Assembly (NCBI GenBank): GCA_021413945.1 | Contig: JAIOPK010000019.1 | Coordinates: 1 to 64,000, forward strand | Direction: 5' to 3' | Length of the DNA: 64,000 bases | From: Candidatus Uhrbacteria bacterium | Lineage (GTDB): Bacteria; Patescibacteriota; Patescibacteriia; 2-12-FULL-60-25 | Part shown: positions 33,152-41,925 of the stretch, piece by piece | Layout of the letters: each line of letters begins with the position of its first letter | Position numbering within the stretch: position 1 is the stretch's first letter | Notes under the pieces: generated by a model | Databases searched by the model: none | The model's input: the letters and a program-made list of their open reading frames with translations, nothing else | What the model was told of the DNA's origin: nothing | Program-made: the position numbers and the translations under genes

Positions 33152-36091
33152 ATGCCAGAACCAGCCAAGTCGGGGGAGGACCGTGCTCCGCTCTTCCCCA
33201 AGATCGAGGAAGAAATCCTTGCTTTGTGGAAAAAGCAGGGGATTTTTGAACGTTCCATCGAGGAGCGCCCCGAGTCCAAGGGCTATGTGTTCTACGACGG
33301 TCCGCCCTTTGCGACCGGTCTTCCGCATTCCGGCCACTTGCTCCAGTCGACGATCAAAGACGCCGTTCCGCGCTATTGGACGATGAAAGGCTACCGCGTG
33401 CCTCGCGTTTGGGGCTGGGATTGCCATGGACTGCCGATGGAAGCGCTGATCCAGAAAGAATTAAAACTCAAAGGCAAACCCGAGATCGAGGCATATGGCA
33501 TGGACAAGTTCAACCGAGCTTGTGCCGACGCCGTCCTTCGATACTCCGACGAATGGAAACGCTACGTGGAGCGTATCGGCCGCTGGGTCGATTTTGACGG
33601 CGCCTACAAAACGATGGACCGCGATTATATCGAGTCCGTGTGGTGGGTGTTCTCGGAACTTTGGAAAAAGAAACTTGTCTACAAAGACTTGCGTGTTTCC
33701 TTCTACTCGCCCGTCAACGGAACGCCGCTGTCCAACTCGGAAGTCGCGATGGAGAACTCGTATGTCGACAAAGAGGATCCGTCCGTCATCGTGAAGTTCA
33801 AGGCCGTTGGGGAGGAGAAATCATTTTTCCTCGCCTGGACAACGACGCCATGGACGCTTCCCGCCAACGTCGCGCTCGCGGTGCATCCGGAAGAGATGTA
33901 TCTCAAGGCACGCATCAACTCGACGGGTGAAACGTATTATTTTGCCGAGAAATTGCAGTCGCAGGTATTTCAACAGTTCTATCCGCTCGGGGAGGAGCAG
34001 GGCGACTTTGAGGTCGTGCAAAAGATGCAGGGCTCCGCGCTCATCGGTCTCAAGTATGAACCGCTCTATCCGCTGAAGAAAGATGTTTGGGAATCGCTCG
34101 TCGAGCGCGAGGGACGCATTTCATTCGAACTTGTCGGTATGGACTACGTCACCATGACCGACGGAACGGGCATCGTTCATACGGCTCCGGCATTTGGCGA
34201 GGATGACTTTCGTGCCGCCGGCGAGCACGGACTTCCGGTGCTCGTGACGCTCGACCACGTCGGTATCCAGCGTCCCGGCGTCCCGGTAGTCGCTGGAACA
34301 TTTTTTAGTGACTCCAATGACGCGATCGTCGCGGATCTGGAAGAGCGTGGACTCATGTACCGCAAAGAAACAGTGACTCACTCGGTCGCGATTTTTGCGC
34401 GCAACAATACGCGCCTTATCTACAAAGCTCAGCCCGCTTGGTATGTCGATATTAAAAAGCTGCGTCCCAAGATGATCAAGACCGCGGCAAAGATTAATTG
34501 GCATCCGGCGCATTTGAAAGACGGCCGATTCGGCAAAGGACTCGAAACGGCTCCCGACTGGTGTATTTCCCGCAGCCGCTTCTGGGGCGCTCCGATTCCC
34601 GTCTGGACCAACGCCGATGGAACCGATGTCCGTGTCTTTGCGTCCGTCGCCGAGCTCGAGAAAGCCACAGGAACAAAGATCGATGAGAAAGACGTGATGG
34701 CCATGCATCGCCCTAATATCGATGAGCTAACGTTCAAGAATGCCAAGGGCGAGGAAATGCGCCGTATTCCTGACGTATTCGACTGCTGGTTTGAATCCGG
34801 CTCGATGCCATACGCCGCCCCGCATTATCCATTCGAAGGCAAAAAATGGTTCGAAGGAAATTTCCCCGCCGACTTCATCGGAGAAGCACTCGATCAAACG
34901 CGCGGCTGGTTTTATAACTTGCACGTCCTGTCGACAGCCCTCTTCAACAAGCCTGCGTTCACGAACGTCACTTGTACCGGTTTCATTCTCGCGGAGGATG
35001 GCACCAAGATGAGCAAGAGCCAAAAGAACTACACGGATCCGTGGGAGATTTTCCAGATCTACGGCGCCGATGCGATGCGATACTATTTGCTCTCGTCGCC
35101 CGTCGTGGAAGGCGAAGTGCTTAACTTCTCCGACCGCGACCTGCAAAGCATCGTTCGTGGATTCTTGAACTTGTTTTGGAATGTCAAAACGTTCTACGCC
35201 ACCTACGGAGAAGGGGAGACCGTCCGCGTCGACAAACCCCGCAGCGCCCACATCCTCGACCGCTGGATGTTCTCGCGTTTGCACAAGCTCATCGAGGACG
35301 TTACAAAAGAAATGGATGGTTATGAAATCGCACGCGCCACGCGTCCGCTTCGTGCGTTCGTCGAAGATTTGTCGACCTGGTGGCTTCGCCGTTCTCGCGA
35401 CCGCATCAAATCGGAAAATGCATATGAACGCCTCGATGCGTTGAAGACGCTTCTTGAAGTCATGCTCGACTTCACGCGCCTCATGGCCCCCTTCACGCCC
35501 TTCCTCGCCGAGAAGGTCTATCTCGACATGGGCGGCCCCAAAGCTTCCGTCCACCTCGACAAATGGCCCAAGGCCGATGCGCGTCTCATTGACGAGCGGT
35601 TGCTCGCCGACATGCAATGGCTGCGCGAGGCTGCTTCGAAAGCTCACGAACAGCGTTCCATCGCCAAACTACCGGTACGCCAAGCTCTCGCAGCGGCAAT
35701 TATTCGTATTAAAGATGCCGAGGAAGTCGCGCGTTTGAACCGTCAAAGCGATCTCGCAACGCTTCTCGCGGAAGAGCTGAACGTTGAGGCCGTCCGCATC
35801 GAGCACAACTCCGGACAAGAAGAGCCGTGGACCATCACACTCGATACCGTCATCACGCCGGAACTAAAGCGCAAAGGACTCCGCCGAGAATTTATGCGCA
35901 TGGTCATGAACGCCCGAAAAGAAAAAGGTATGCAGCCTTCCGACCGCGTCCGCCTGACGATCACGGCCGATGCGGACATGGTTGAGGCCGTAAAAGAAAA
36001 AGAACATGAAGTTATGCGCGATTTGAAGGCGGAAGCCCTCGATATCTCCGCCGGAGAAGGGGAGCCCACGGTTGGGATAGAACTGGTATAA
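33152..36091 (+). CDS. ileS: Isoleucyl-tRNA synthetase (type 2, eukaryote-like)
   Basis: This 979-residue class I synthetase charges tRNA-Ile. The HIGH motif reads PHSGH within FATGLPHSGHLL, followed by RVPRVWGWDCHGLP, and KMSKSQKNY carries the KMSKS loop. DCWFESGSMPYA belongs to the catalytic domain after the editing insert. The phrasing of these motifs and the C-terminal ITPELKRKGLRREFMRM region are of the eukaryotic/archaeal type 2 enzyme. Members of that type are known for mupirocin resistance, but whether this one resists is untested. It faces rpiB divergently. Confidence 0.96.
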   Translation: MPEPAKSGEDRAPLFPKIEEEILALWKKQGIFERSIEERPESKGYVFYDGPPFATGLPHSGHLLQSTIKDAVPRYWTMKGYRVPRVWGWDCHGLPMEALIQKELKLKGKPEIEAYGMDKFNRACADAVLRYSDEWKRYVERIGRWVDFDGAYKTMDRDYIESVWWVFSELWKKKLVYKDLRVSFYSPVNGTPLSNSEVAMENSYVDKEDPSVIVKFKAVGEEKSFFLAWTTTPWTLPANVALAVHPEEMYLKARINSTGETYYFAEKLQSQVFQQFYPLGEEQGDFEVVQKMQGSALIGLKYEPLYPLKKDVWESLVEREGRISFELVGMDYVTMTDGTGIVHTAPAFGEDDFRAAGEHGLPVLVTLDHVGIQRPGVPVVAGTFFSDSNDAIVADLEERGLMYRKETVTHSVAIFARNNTRLIYKAQPAWYVDIKKLRPKMIKTAAKINWHPAHLKDGRFGKGLETAPDWCISRSRFWGAPIPVWTNADGTDVRVFASVAELEKATGTKIDEKDVMAMHRPNIDELTFKNAKGEEMRRIPDVFDCWFESGSMPYAAPHYPFEGKKWFEGNFPADFIGEALDQTRGWFYNLHVLSTALFNKPAFTNVTCTGFILAEDGTKMSKSQKNYTDPWEIFQIYGADAMRYYLLSSPVVEGEVLNFSDRDLQSIVRGFLNLFWNVKTFYATYGEGETVRVDKPRSAHILDRWMFSRLHKLIEDVTKEMDGYEIARATRPLRAFVEDLSTWWLRRSRDRIKSENAYERLDALKTLLEVMLDFTRLMAPFTPFLAEKVYLDMGGPKASVHLDKWPKADARLIDERLLADMQWLREAASKAHEQRSIAKLPVRQALAAAIIRIKDAEEVARLNRQSDLATLLAEELNVEAVRIEHNSGQEEPWTITLDTVITPELKRKGLRREFMRMVMNARKEKGMQPSDRVRLTITADADMVEAVKEKEHEVMRDLKAEALDISAGEGEPTVGIELV

Positions 36092-36092
36092 T
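36084..36092 (+). promoter_or_regulatory. Extended -10 promoter before coiled-coil gene
   Basis: TGGTATAAT is an extended -10 box inside the last codons of ileS. The predicted start near 36099 is 3 nt before the ATG at 36102. An AGGAAG in the same gap could also serve a read-through message. Confidence 0.45.
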
Positions 36093-36101
36093 AGGAAGCA
36101 T

Positions 36102-36884
36102 ATGAAAAAATCCCTTTCTTTAGCCGTGGCTTTGTCCATGGCCTCGACCCTTATTGCTCCCGTCGCCGTTTTTGCCGAAGAAAATTCCGCCGACCGAATC
36201 ATGGCCCGCCCGGAGGTTTCCTGCTCCGACCGCAGCATCAAGTGGGAAGCGGAATATGCCGAGCGTCAGGTCAAAGAGGCCGATCGTCTCTCAAAAATGC
36301 GCGCCGATCAGGACTCGCGCATCATCAAGAACCGCGACGAGTGGAACGGCAAAGTGCTCTCCAACCGAAGCGACTCGGAAGCCAAACGTCTCGAGAATCG
36401 CGTACGTCAGGATGCTAAGCTCGACGAGCGCAACGCGAATGAAGCCTTGAAGGCCGCCATCGCAACCTATCGCGCTTCTATCGATGCCGCGATCACGGCT
36501 CGCAAGGCCTCCGTCGATTCCGCGAACGCCGCGTTCAAGACGAGCCATGACGCATCGCTTGCCAAGCGCCGCGCCGCCATCGACGCCGCCATCGCCACAC
36601 GCAAAGCCGCTGTCGACTCCGCCTACGCGGAATGGAAGACCCGCTGTGAAGGATCTACCGATGAACGCAAGGCTGCGAACGAGAAATTTCGTTCTGCCGT
36701 CAAAGCCGCCCGCGAAACGTTCTACAAGTCCGTGAGCGCCGCCCAGGACGCCCACAAGGCCTCGATGAAGTCCGCCCAAGACACGCGCCAAGGCACACTG
36801 AAGTCGGCTCTCGAAACCTACAAGAAGGCCGTAGAAGCCGCGCAAGCCGTCTTCAAGGCCGCCCGCGAAGCCGCCAAGGTCTAG
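36102..36884 (+). CDS. Secreted Ala-rich coiled-coil protein
   Basis: This 260-residue protein has a clear signal peptide (residues 1-25, ending VFAE). The rest is almost wholly helical, rich in Ala, Lys and Arg, with repeating ASIDAAITARKASVDSAN-type units of about 18-20 residues (about 110-185). Only two Cys occur after the signal. I know no named family; similar proteins are common in CPR genomes. A filament or wall-associated spacer is possible. It starts 10 nt after ileS and is followed by a terminator. Confidence 0.7.
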   Translation: MKKSLSLAVALSMASTLIAPVAVFAEENSADRIMARPEVSCSDRSIKWEAEYAERQVKEADRLSKMRADQDSRIIKNRDEWNGKVLSNRSDSEAKRLENRVRQDAKLDERNANEALKAAIATYRASIDAAITARKASVDSANAAFKTSHDASLAKRRAAIDAAIATRKAAVDSAYAEWKTRCEGSTDERKAANEKFRSAVKAARETFYKSVSAAQDAHKASMKSAQDTRQGTLKSALETYKKAVEAAQAVFKAAREAAKV

Positions 36885-36896
36885 TCGTCAAAAATC

Positions 36897-36925
36897 AAAA
36901 ACCCTCCGTTTGTCGGAGGGTTTTT
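36897..36925. terminator. Bidirectional terminator
   Basis: The stem AAAAACCCTCCG/CGGAGGGTTTTT with a TTTGT-type loop separates the coiled-coil gene (plus) from tRNA-Arg (minus). T-rich runs lie on both exits. Confidence 0.85.
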
Positions 36926-36928
36926 GTA

Positions 36929-37005
36929 TGGTGCACTCGACTGGAGTCGAACCAGTAACCTCTTCCTTCGGAGGGAAGCGCTCTATCCAGTTGAGCTACG
37001 AGTGC
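36929..37005 (-). tRNA. tRNA-Arg(CCG)
   Basis: The minus strand folds as a cloverleaf with acceptor stem GCACTCG/CGAGTGC, anticodon loop CTCCGAA (anticodon CCG), T-loop TTCGACT, discriminator A and an encoded CCA. Confidence 0.95.
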
Positions 37006-37037
37006 GAGTCGTCGGATCGTAACGTAGACAGGTAGGT

Positions 37038-37065
37038 TTGACAAACGACAAGCCTTTGCTATCAT
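37038..37065 (+). promoter_or_regulatory. Promoter of tRNA-Lys
   Basis: TTGACA (37038-37043), a 16-nt spacer and TATCAT (37060-37065) predict a start near 37072, 13 nt before the tRNA. Confidence 0.6.
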
Positions 37066-37084
37066 TAGCGCACTTTTAGTATAG

Positions 37085-37160
37085 GCAGCGGTAGCTCAAT
37101 TGGTAGAGCAGGGGCCTCTTAAGCCCAAGGTTCTGGGTTCGATTCCCAGCCGCTGCACCA
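37085..37160 (+). tRNA. tRNA-Lys(CTT)
   Basis: A full cloverleaf has acceptor GCAGCGG/CCGCTGC, anticodon loop CTCTTAA (anticodon CTT), T-loop TTCGATT and an encoded CCA. The outermost anticodon-stem pair is a G-A mismatch. Confidence 0.93.
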
Positions 37161-37162
37161 CA

Positions 37163-37190
37163 GCAAAAACGACCTCACGGTCGTTTTTGC
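37163..37190 (+). terminator. Terminator after tRNA-Lys
   Basis: A perfect 12-bp stem, GCAAAAACGACC/GGTCGTTTTTGC, has a 4-nt loop and is followed by TTTG. Confidence 0.85.
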
Positions 37191-37191
37191 T

Positions 37192-37221
37192 TTGACCATT
37201 TCAGTAAAGGATGACTACGCT
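37192..37221 (+). promoter_or_regulatory. Candidate promoter of the sigma-factor gene
   Basis: TTGACC (37192-37197), an 18-nt spacer and TACGCT (37216-37221). The leader of about 23 nt contains GGAGGA. Confidence 0.4.
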
Positions 37222-37250
37222 GTTCATGGCTTTGGATTCCGGAGGACGTC

Positions 37251-38327
37251 ATGGGTAACAGCAAGGCCAACAACATGGTTTTCCTTCGGGGAACCGACAT
37301 CACCAACGACGAGCGCGACGCCTGGGACTCCTATCGCCGCCATCGTGCCTACGAGTTGATGAACGAGGAAGAGTTCCTCCGCCGCTTCGAGATCTATCGA
37401 GAAGCCGAGCGCGCCTTCATCGCCGTCGAGAACCGCTTCAAAAAACTGGTCGCCGATGGCGAGCCTGTTCCCGTCGACACGGTCGAGGAGCTTGAAAGTT
37501 CCCGCAGAAAGCGCGACCGTCTGCGCAATCCGCTCATCCTCGCCAACATGCGTCTCGTGTTCAAGATCGCGGGGCGCTACACTGGCCGCGGACTCGATTT
37601 CGTTGACCTGGCGCAGGAAGGATACTTTGGTCTCGTGCGGACCTTGGAGAACTACGAACCGGAACGCGGATTCCAGTTCTCTACCTACGCTGCCTGGTGG
37701 GTACGCTCGTTCCTCCAGCGCGCGATCCTCGATATCTCGATCCGCCGCGCCATGCGCGTACCCGTGCACTTCCAAGAGCAGGGGGTGGCGCTGCGCCGAG
37801 AAGAAGCTAAGTTCGAGAGTTTGTACGGACGCTGTCCGGACGATACCGAGCTCATCGCCTTCATGAGCACAGGTAAGACCAAGGTCTCGCGCCTGTCCAA
37901 AGAAGTCGTGAATAAGCTCCGACTCGTTCCGTTCATGGGCGGCAAAGTGTCCATCGACGCCTCGATATCGGGCGACGACGAGCGCAGCGTACTCGCATTC
38001 ATGCGTAGCGGGTGTTACTCGCCAGAAACGCTCGCGCTCGCCCGCCAACGCCTCGCTGAAGTCGAAGAAGAGATCAAAGACGTCGTGGAAAACGCAAATC
38101 TCGGCATGCTTGAGCGCAATAACGCGATCATGCGGATGCGCTTTGGCATCGGCGGAAGACTGCAGACCCTGAACGAGATCGGCGCGGCTTTCGCCATCAC
38201 GCGGGAACGCGTACGCCAGATCACCGCAAGACGGCTGAAGGATCACGGCTACACGGAACAGGAGTTCCGTAACCTCCTCGAATCCGCGGAAACCATTCGT
38301 GAAGCTCTGGCAACGACTCAAGGCTGA
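37251..38327 (+). CDS. Sigma-70 family RNA polymerase sigma factor
   Basis: This 358-residue protein keeps sigma region 2 (about residues 90-165). It has ILANMRLVFKIAGRYTGRG and DLAQEGYFGLVRTLENYEP, and FQFSTYAAWWVRSFLQRAI matches the -10-binding part. Region 4 (about 300-335) has a helix-turn-helix reading LNEIGAAFAITRERVRQITARRL. Region 3 is diverged, and no long region 1.1 is present. It is an alternative or stress-type factor; its regulon is unknown. A GGAGG site lies 6 nt before the ATG, and the gene has its own candidate promoter and terminator. A main RpoD is not in this window, so a primary role cannot be excluded. Confidence 0.88.
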   Translation: MGNSKANNMVFLRGTDITNDERDAWDSYRRHRAYELMNEEEFLRRFEIYREAERAFIAVENRFKKLVADGEPVPVDTVEELESSRRKRDRLRNPLILANMRLVFKIAGRYTGRGLDFVDLAQEGYFGLVRTLENYEPERGFQFSTYAAWWVRSFLQRAILDISIRRAMRVPVHFQEQGVALRREEAKFESLYGRCPDDTELIAFMSTGKTKVSRLSKEVVNKLRLVPFMGGKVSIDASISGDDERSVLAFMRSGCYSPETLALARQRLAEVEEEIKDVVENANLGMLERNNAIMRMRFGIGGRLQTLNEIGAAFAITRERVRQITARRLKDHGYTEQEFRNLLESAETIREALATTQG

Positions 38328-38332
38328 ACCTG

Positions 38333-38360
38333 AAACGGCCCGACACCTGTCGGGCCGTTT
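38333..38360 (+). terminator. Terminator after the sigma-factor gene
   Basis: The stem AAACGGCCCGACA/TGTCGGGCCGTTT is a 13-bp perfect hairpin followed by CTCTATTCTG. It begins 5 nt after the stop. Confidence 0.85.
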
Positions 38361-38370
38361 CTCTATTCTG

Positions 38371-38399
38371 TTGACGTTTCAAGTTTCTAGCTTCAAGAT
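38371..38399 (+). promoter_or_regulatory. Candidate proS promoter, near-leaderless
   Basis: TTGACG (38371-38376), a 17-nt spacer and CAAGAT (38394-38399) predict a start near 38406, 3 nt before the proS ATG. Confidence 0.45.
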
Positions 38400-38408
38400 T
38401 CACGCATT

Positions 38409-39677
38409 ATGCGCCAATCCCGCCTCTTCACGCACACCTCCAAAAACGTCCCAACGGACGCCGACTCCGTCAACGCAAAACTCCTGACACAGGCCGGCTT
38501 TGTCCATCAGGAAATGGCCGGCGTCTACTCATGGCTCCCGCTCGGCCTCCGCGTCCTCCACAAAGTCGAGAATATTATTCGAGACGAGCTCGATAAGTTG
38601 GGCGCACAGGAGATTTTGATGAGCGCGCTTCAACCCAAAGAAAACTGGGACACCACTGGCCGATGGGATTCCGTCGACGTGCTCTTTAAGATTCCGTCGC
38701 AAACCGGAAAAGTCTACGGCCTCGGTCCGACACATGAAGAAATCGTCACGCCTCTCGTCAAAACATTTCTCAATTCCTACAAAGATTTACCGATCGCCGT
38801 GTATCAGATTCAATCAAAGTTTCGCGACGAGCTTCGAGCAAAGAGCGGTGTCCTTCGTGGTCGCGAGTTCGGCATGAAAGATCTGTATTCCTTTCACGCA
38901 TCGACAGAAGACCTCGATACCTACTACAGCAAAGTCCTCGAAACCTATCTCACGATTTTCTCTCGATGCGGTTTGAACGCCAAAGTCGTTGAAGCTTCCG
39001 GCGGCTCATTCTCGAAAAAGTTCTCGCACGAGTTCCAAGTGCTCACACCTGCCGGCGAAGACAAGATTCTCACATCGGAAACCGGTACATTCGCCCAGAA
39101 CACCGAGATCGCCACGTTAAAAGAAGGGGATAAGAATCCGGAGAACGGCGAGAAGCTTGAATTGAAGACAGGAATTGAAGTCGGCAACATTTTCGATCTC
39201 GGCACAAAATTCTCCGACGCCTTCGATGTCGCCTTCACAGATGAGAAAGGCGAACGCAAGACCGCCGTCATGGGCTGCTACGGAATAGGAACAACAAGAC
39301 TCGTCGGCACCATTGTCGAAGCAAGCCACGACGACAAAGGAATGATCTGGCCCGTCTCCGTCGCCCCGTTCCACGTCCATCTCGTCGGTTTGAAATCGAA
39401 AGACGCCGCCGTACAATCGCGTATCGATTCGACCGCGAAAGAAATGTACGACGGTTTGTGGTCGGAAGGCGTAGAAGTTTTGTGGGACGATCGCGAAGGC
39501 GTTTCACCGGGGGAGAAATTCGCCGATGCGGATTTGATCGGGCTACCGCTTCGCCTCGTTGTTTCGGAGAAGACGTTGAAGGAAGATTCTGTGGAATGGA
39601 AGGCACGTAATGAATCGGCAGCGAAGTTGGTGAAGACGCAGGACGTGATCGAGCAGATAAAGGGGATGATGAAATAA
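38409..39677 (+). CDS. proS: Prolyl-tRNA synthetase, compact form
   Basis: This 422-residue class II synthetase charges tRNA-Pro. Motif 1 lies in GVYSWLPLGLRVLHKVENIIR, motif 2 is FRDELRAKSGVLRGREFGMKD-like, and motif 3 is YGIGTTRLVGTIVE. E. coli ProRS has about 570 residues, and the difference is the editing insertion between motifs 2 and 3, which is almost absent here. Cis-editing of Ala-tRNA-Pro is therefore probably lost, as in alphaproteobacterial and mitochondrial forms. It is a single gene with a terminator. Confidence 0.95.
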   Translation: MRQSRLFTHTSKNVPTDADSVNAKLLTQAGFVHQEMAGVYSWLPLGLRVLHKVENIIRDELDKLGAQEILMSALQPKENWDTTGRWDSVDVLFKIPSQTGKVYGLGPTHEEIVTPLVKTFLNSYKDLPIAVYQIQSKFRDELRAKSGVLRGREFGMKDLYSFHASTEDLDTYYSKVLETYLTIFSRCGLNAKVVEASGGSFSKKFSHEFQVLTPAGEDKILTSETGTFAQNTEIATLKEGDKNPENGEKLELKTGIEVGNIFDLGTKFSDAFDVAFTDEKGERKTAVMGCYGIGTTRLVGTIVEASHDDKGMIWPVSVAPFHVHLVGLKSKDAAVQSRIDSTAKEMYDGLWSEGVEVLWDDREGVSPGEKFADADLIGLPLRLVVSEKTLKEDSVEWKARNESAAKLVKTQDVIEQIKGMMK

Positions 39678-39684
39678 GCGAAAC

Positions 39685-39712
39685 AAAAAATCTCCCTCTC
39701 GGGAGATTTTTT
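39685..39712. terminator. Bidirectional terminator between proS and HU
   Basis: The stem AAAAAATCTCCC/GGGAGATTTTTT has a 4-nt loop and lies between two convergent genes. It is T-rich on both exits. Confidence 0.9.
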
Positions 39713-39726
39713 GTTTCCTATCGATC

Positions 39727-40074
39727 TTACATCGAAGGGGCCATCGGAGCGCTCGGGGCGGCGGCAGGAGTTGCGGCAGCGGCTGCGGCCAAGCCGGAGT
39801 GCTTGAGGGCGTCCTTGAGGCCCTTGCCGGCTTTGAATTTCGGGACTGTGACGGCGTTGATCTGGATCTTTTCCGTCGGCTTCTGCGGGTTGACACCCAT
39901 GCGGGCGGCGCGGGTCTTGGCCATGAAAGCGCCAAAGCCGGCGATGTTCACTTCTCCACCGCTCTTAAGCGTGGAAGTAACAACTTCGACGAACGATTCG
40001 ACCATGTCTTCCGCCTGCTTCTTGGTAACACCGACCTTTTCCGACAGGTAGTTGATGAGCTCTGCCTTGTTCAT
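39727..40074 (-). CDS. HU family DNA-binding protein
   Basis: This 115-residue protein has the HU fold: MNKAELINYLSEKVGVTKKQAEDM helices, then GGEVNIAGFGAFMAKTRAARMGVNPQ-type beta arms that enter the DNA minor groove. It carries an extra Ala/Pro tail of about 20 residues (AAAAAATPAAAPSAPMAPSM) not seen in E. coli HU. Such low-complexity tails occur in other HU variants and may aid DNA compaction. The leader of about 25 nt has no Shine-Dalgarno sequence. Confidence 0.93.
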   Translation of the reverse strand: MNKAELINYLSEKVGVTKKQAEDMVESFVEVVTSTLKSGGEVNIAGFGAFMAKTRAARMGVNPQKPTEKIQINAVTVPKFKAGKGLKDALKHSGLAAAAAATPAAAPSAPMAPSM

Positions 40075-40105
40075 AGGTTAGGAGGGATGAGTGATTGATG
40101 GCCCT

Positions 40106-40134
40106 ACATTACATTTTTTCGCTAAGTTGCGCAA
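40106..40134 (-). promoter_or_regulatory. Candidate promoter of the HU gene
   Basis: On the minus strand, TTGCGC and TAATGT are 17 nt apart. The start near 40099 gives a 25-nt leader. Confidence 0.4.
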
Positions 40135-40212
40135 TAGATGACTTGTGGACGGATGATACTGCTTCAAGTGCGATATGGGAGAAAGTTGTAAAAATGGCTA
40201 ATATTAGACGAT

Positions 40213-41748
40213 TTACTTCGCATGCTCAATCACGCGTGTTTCTCGAATCAACGTAACCCTCACCTCTCCCGGAAACTTCAATTCACTCTCAATCTTATTC
40301 GCAATATCCCTCGCCATCTTGGTCGCCGCATAGTCATCGACCTGCTTCGGATTCACAAACACGCGGATTTCTCGACCGGCTTGAATGGCATAGACCTTAT
40401 CGACACCCTCAAAACTCATCGCGACATTTTCCAATTCCTGCAAGCGCTTCACATAGAATTCGAGCGAGTCCTTGCGAGCTCCCGGTCTTGCACCTGAAAT
40501 TGCATCAGCCGCTTTGACGATAATTGCTTCAAGCGTCTTTGGCTTATCTTCATGATGCCCAATCGACTGATAGGCGATTTCTTCCGGAAAACCATACTTT
40601 TGCATGATCTGATAACCGATTTCCGGATGCGAGCCTTGCATATCGTGGTCGACTGCTTTGCCGATGTCATGCAGAAGCCCACCGAGTTTGCAGATGTAAA
40701 CGTCAGCTTTCAGTTCCTCGGCCAACATCGCAGAAAGTCGTGCAACCTCCATCGAGTGGAGCAACGCGTTCTGGCCGTAACTTGTGCGGAACTTCAATCG
40801 ACCAAGAATCTGCACGAGCTTTGGATCCAACGTCGATGTCGGCAATCCAAGTTCGAAGAGTGCGTCTTCGCCGGCTTTGCGGATGTCGATCTGAAGATCG
40901 CGCTTTGCTTCGTCAACGAATTCCTCAATGCGCCCCGGATGAATACGCCCATCGACAATGAGCTTCTCAAGCGCGCGTCGTGCAACCTGTCGGCGAATAG
41001 GGGAGAAGCCGGAAACCGTTACGGCGCCCGGTGTATCGTCGATTATGAGCTCGCAACCCGTCAACAATTCGAGTGCCTTAATATTGCGTCCTTCGCGTCC
41101 GATAATACGTCCCTTCATTTCTTCGGACGGCAATTGCACGTGCGTTGTCGTCGTTTCCACCACATGCGATGAAGCCTGCTTCTGAATCGCCACCGCCAAA
41201 ATATTCTTGACCTTGTTATCGATTTCTTCCGCCGTCATCTCATCGAGTTTGCGCAATCGTCCAAGCAAGATCTCCTTGTTTTCATCCTCGGCCATGGTGA
41301 GCAAACGTTCCAGCGCTTGGCCCTGCGTCAGCGATGCGACTTCCTCGAGCTTCTTCATTACATCGGTCTTGATCGTCTCAGCAAGCGCATGTGCTTCCTC
41401 GAGCCGCTTCTGCGCGGCATCGACGTCCTGTTTCGCCTTATCGATATCAAGCATTTTTTGCCCAAACATCGTTTCGCGTTCCGCCAGCGCAGACTGCTGT
41501 TTTACGAGTTCTTCAAAAGCCCGCTTTTCTTCCAAGCGCGCTTCCTCCAAGATTTTGATCGCTTTCTCCTTTGTCTTAGCGATCGCCTCTGCCTGCTTGG
41601 CTTCCGCCTCGCGCAGAATCTGTTCCGCTTTGCGCGATGCATCGTCCAAATTCGCCTTCGACTTTGAGTCCCTCAAGTAATAACCGATGGCTGTTCCGAT
41701 CCCGATGCCTACCGCGGCAAACAGGAGTCCGATCAAAGCGCTTTCCAT
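40213..41748 (-). CDS. rny: Ribonuclease Y
   Basis: This 511-residue membrane-anchored endoribonuclease starts mRNA decay. It has an N-terminal transmembrane helix (about 4-25), a long coiled coil (about 30-195), a KH domain with GRIIGREGRNIKALE, and an HD domain with HSMEVARLSAMLAEEL and the metal-binding LLHDIGKAVDHD. The length and order are exactly those of the family. No clear terminator follows it, and a 138-nt gap with no gene separates it from HU. Confidence 0.96.
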   Translation of the reverse strand: MESALIGLLFAAVGIGIGTAIGYYLRDSKSKANLDDASRKAEQILREAEAKQAEAIAKTKEKAIKILEEARLEEKRAFEELVKQQSALAERETMFGQKMLDIDKAKQDVDAAQKRLEEAHALAETIKTDVMKKLEEVASLTQGQALERLLTMAEDENKEILLGRLRKLDEMTAEEIDNKVKNILAVAIQKQASSHVVETTTTHVQLPSEEMKGRIIGREGRNIKALELLTGCELIIDDTPGAVTVSGFSPIRRQVARRALEKLIVDGRIHPGRIEEFVDEAKRDLQIDIRKAGEDALFELGLPTSTLDPKLVQILGRLKFRTSYGQNALLHSMEVARLSAMLAEELKADVYICKLGGLLHDIGKAVDHDMQGSHPEIGYQIMQKYGFPEEIAYQSIGHHEDKPKTLEAIIVKAADAISGARPGARKDSLEFYVKRLQELENVAMSFEGVDKVYAIQAGREIRVFVNPKQVDDYAATKMARDIANKIESELKFPGEVRVTLIRETRVIEHAK

Positions 41749-41800
41749 AAAGAAATAGGGATAAGCGCCGGCGCGGTTGAGCGGCCAGTCTTAACATCTC

Positions 41801-41834
41801 TTCCCAGCCAAAGCTGGTCCGCCTTTGGCGGGAA
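41801..41834. repeat. REP-like hairpin between truB and rny
   Basis: The sequence forms a long stem, TTCCC-GCCAAAG/CTTTGGCGGGAA, with one bulged base. It also contains two small nested hairpins (CCAGC/GCTGG and CCGCC/GGCGG). It has no T-tract. The rest of the 177-nt gap holds no gene that I can support. Confidence 0.55.
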
Positions 41835-41925
41835 TTGTTCCAAAAACCTCAAAAAGTTGATGATTTGACCGACATTTCAGCATCAATCCATTCCGGCGCG
41901 GAAAATTGTCAGTACACCCAACGTA

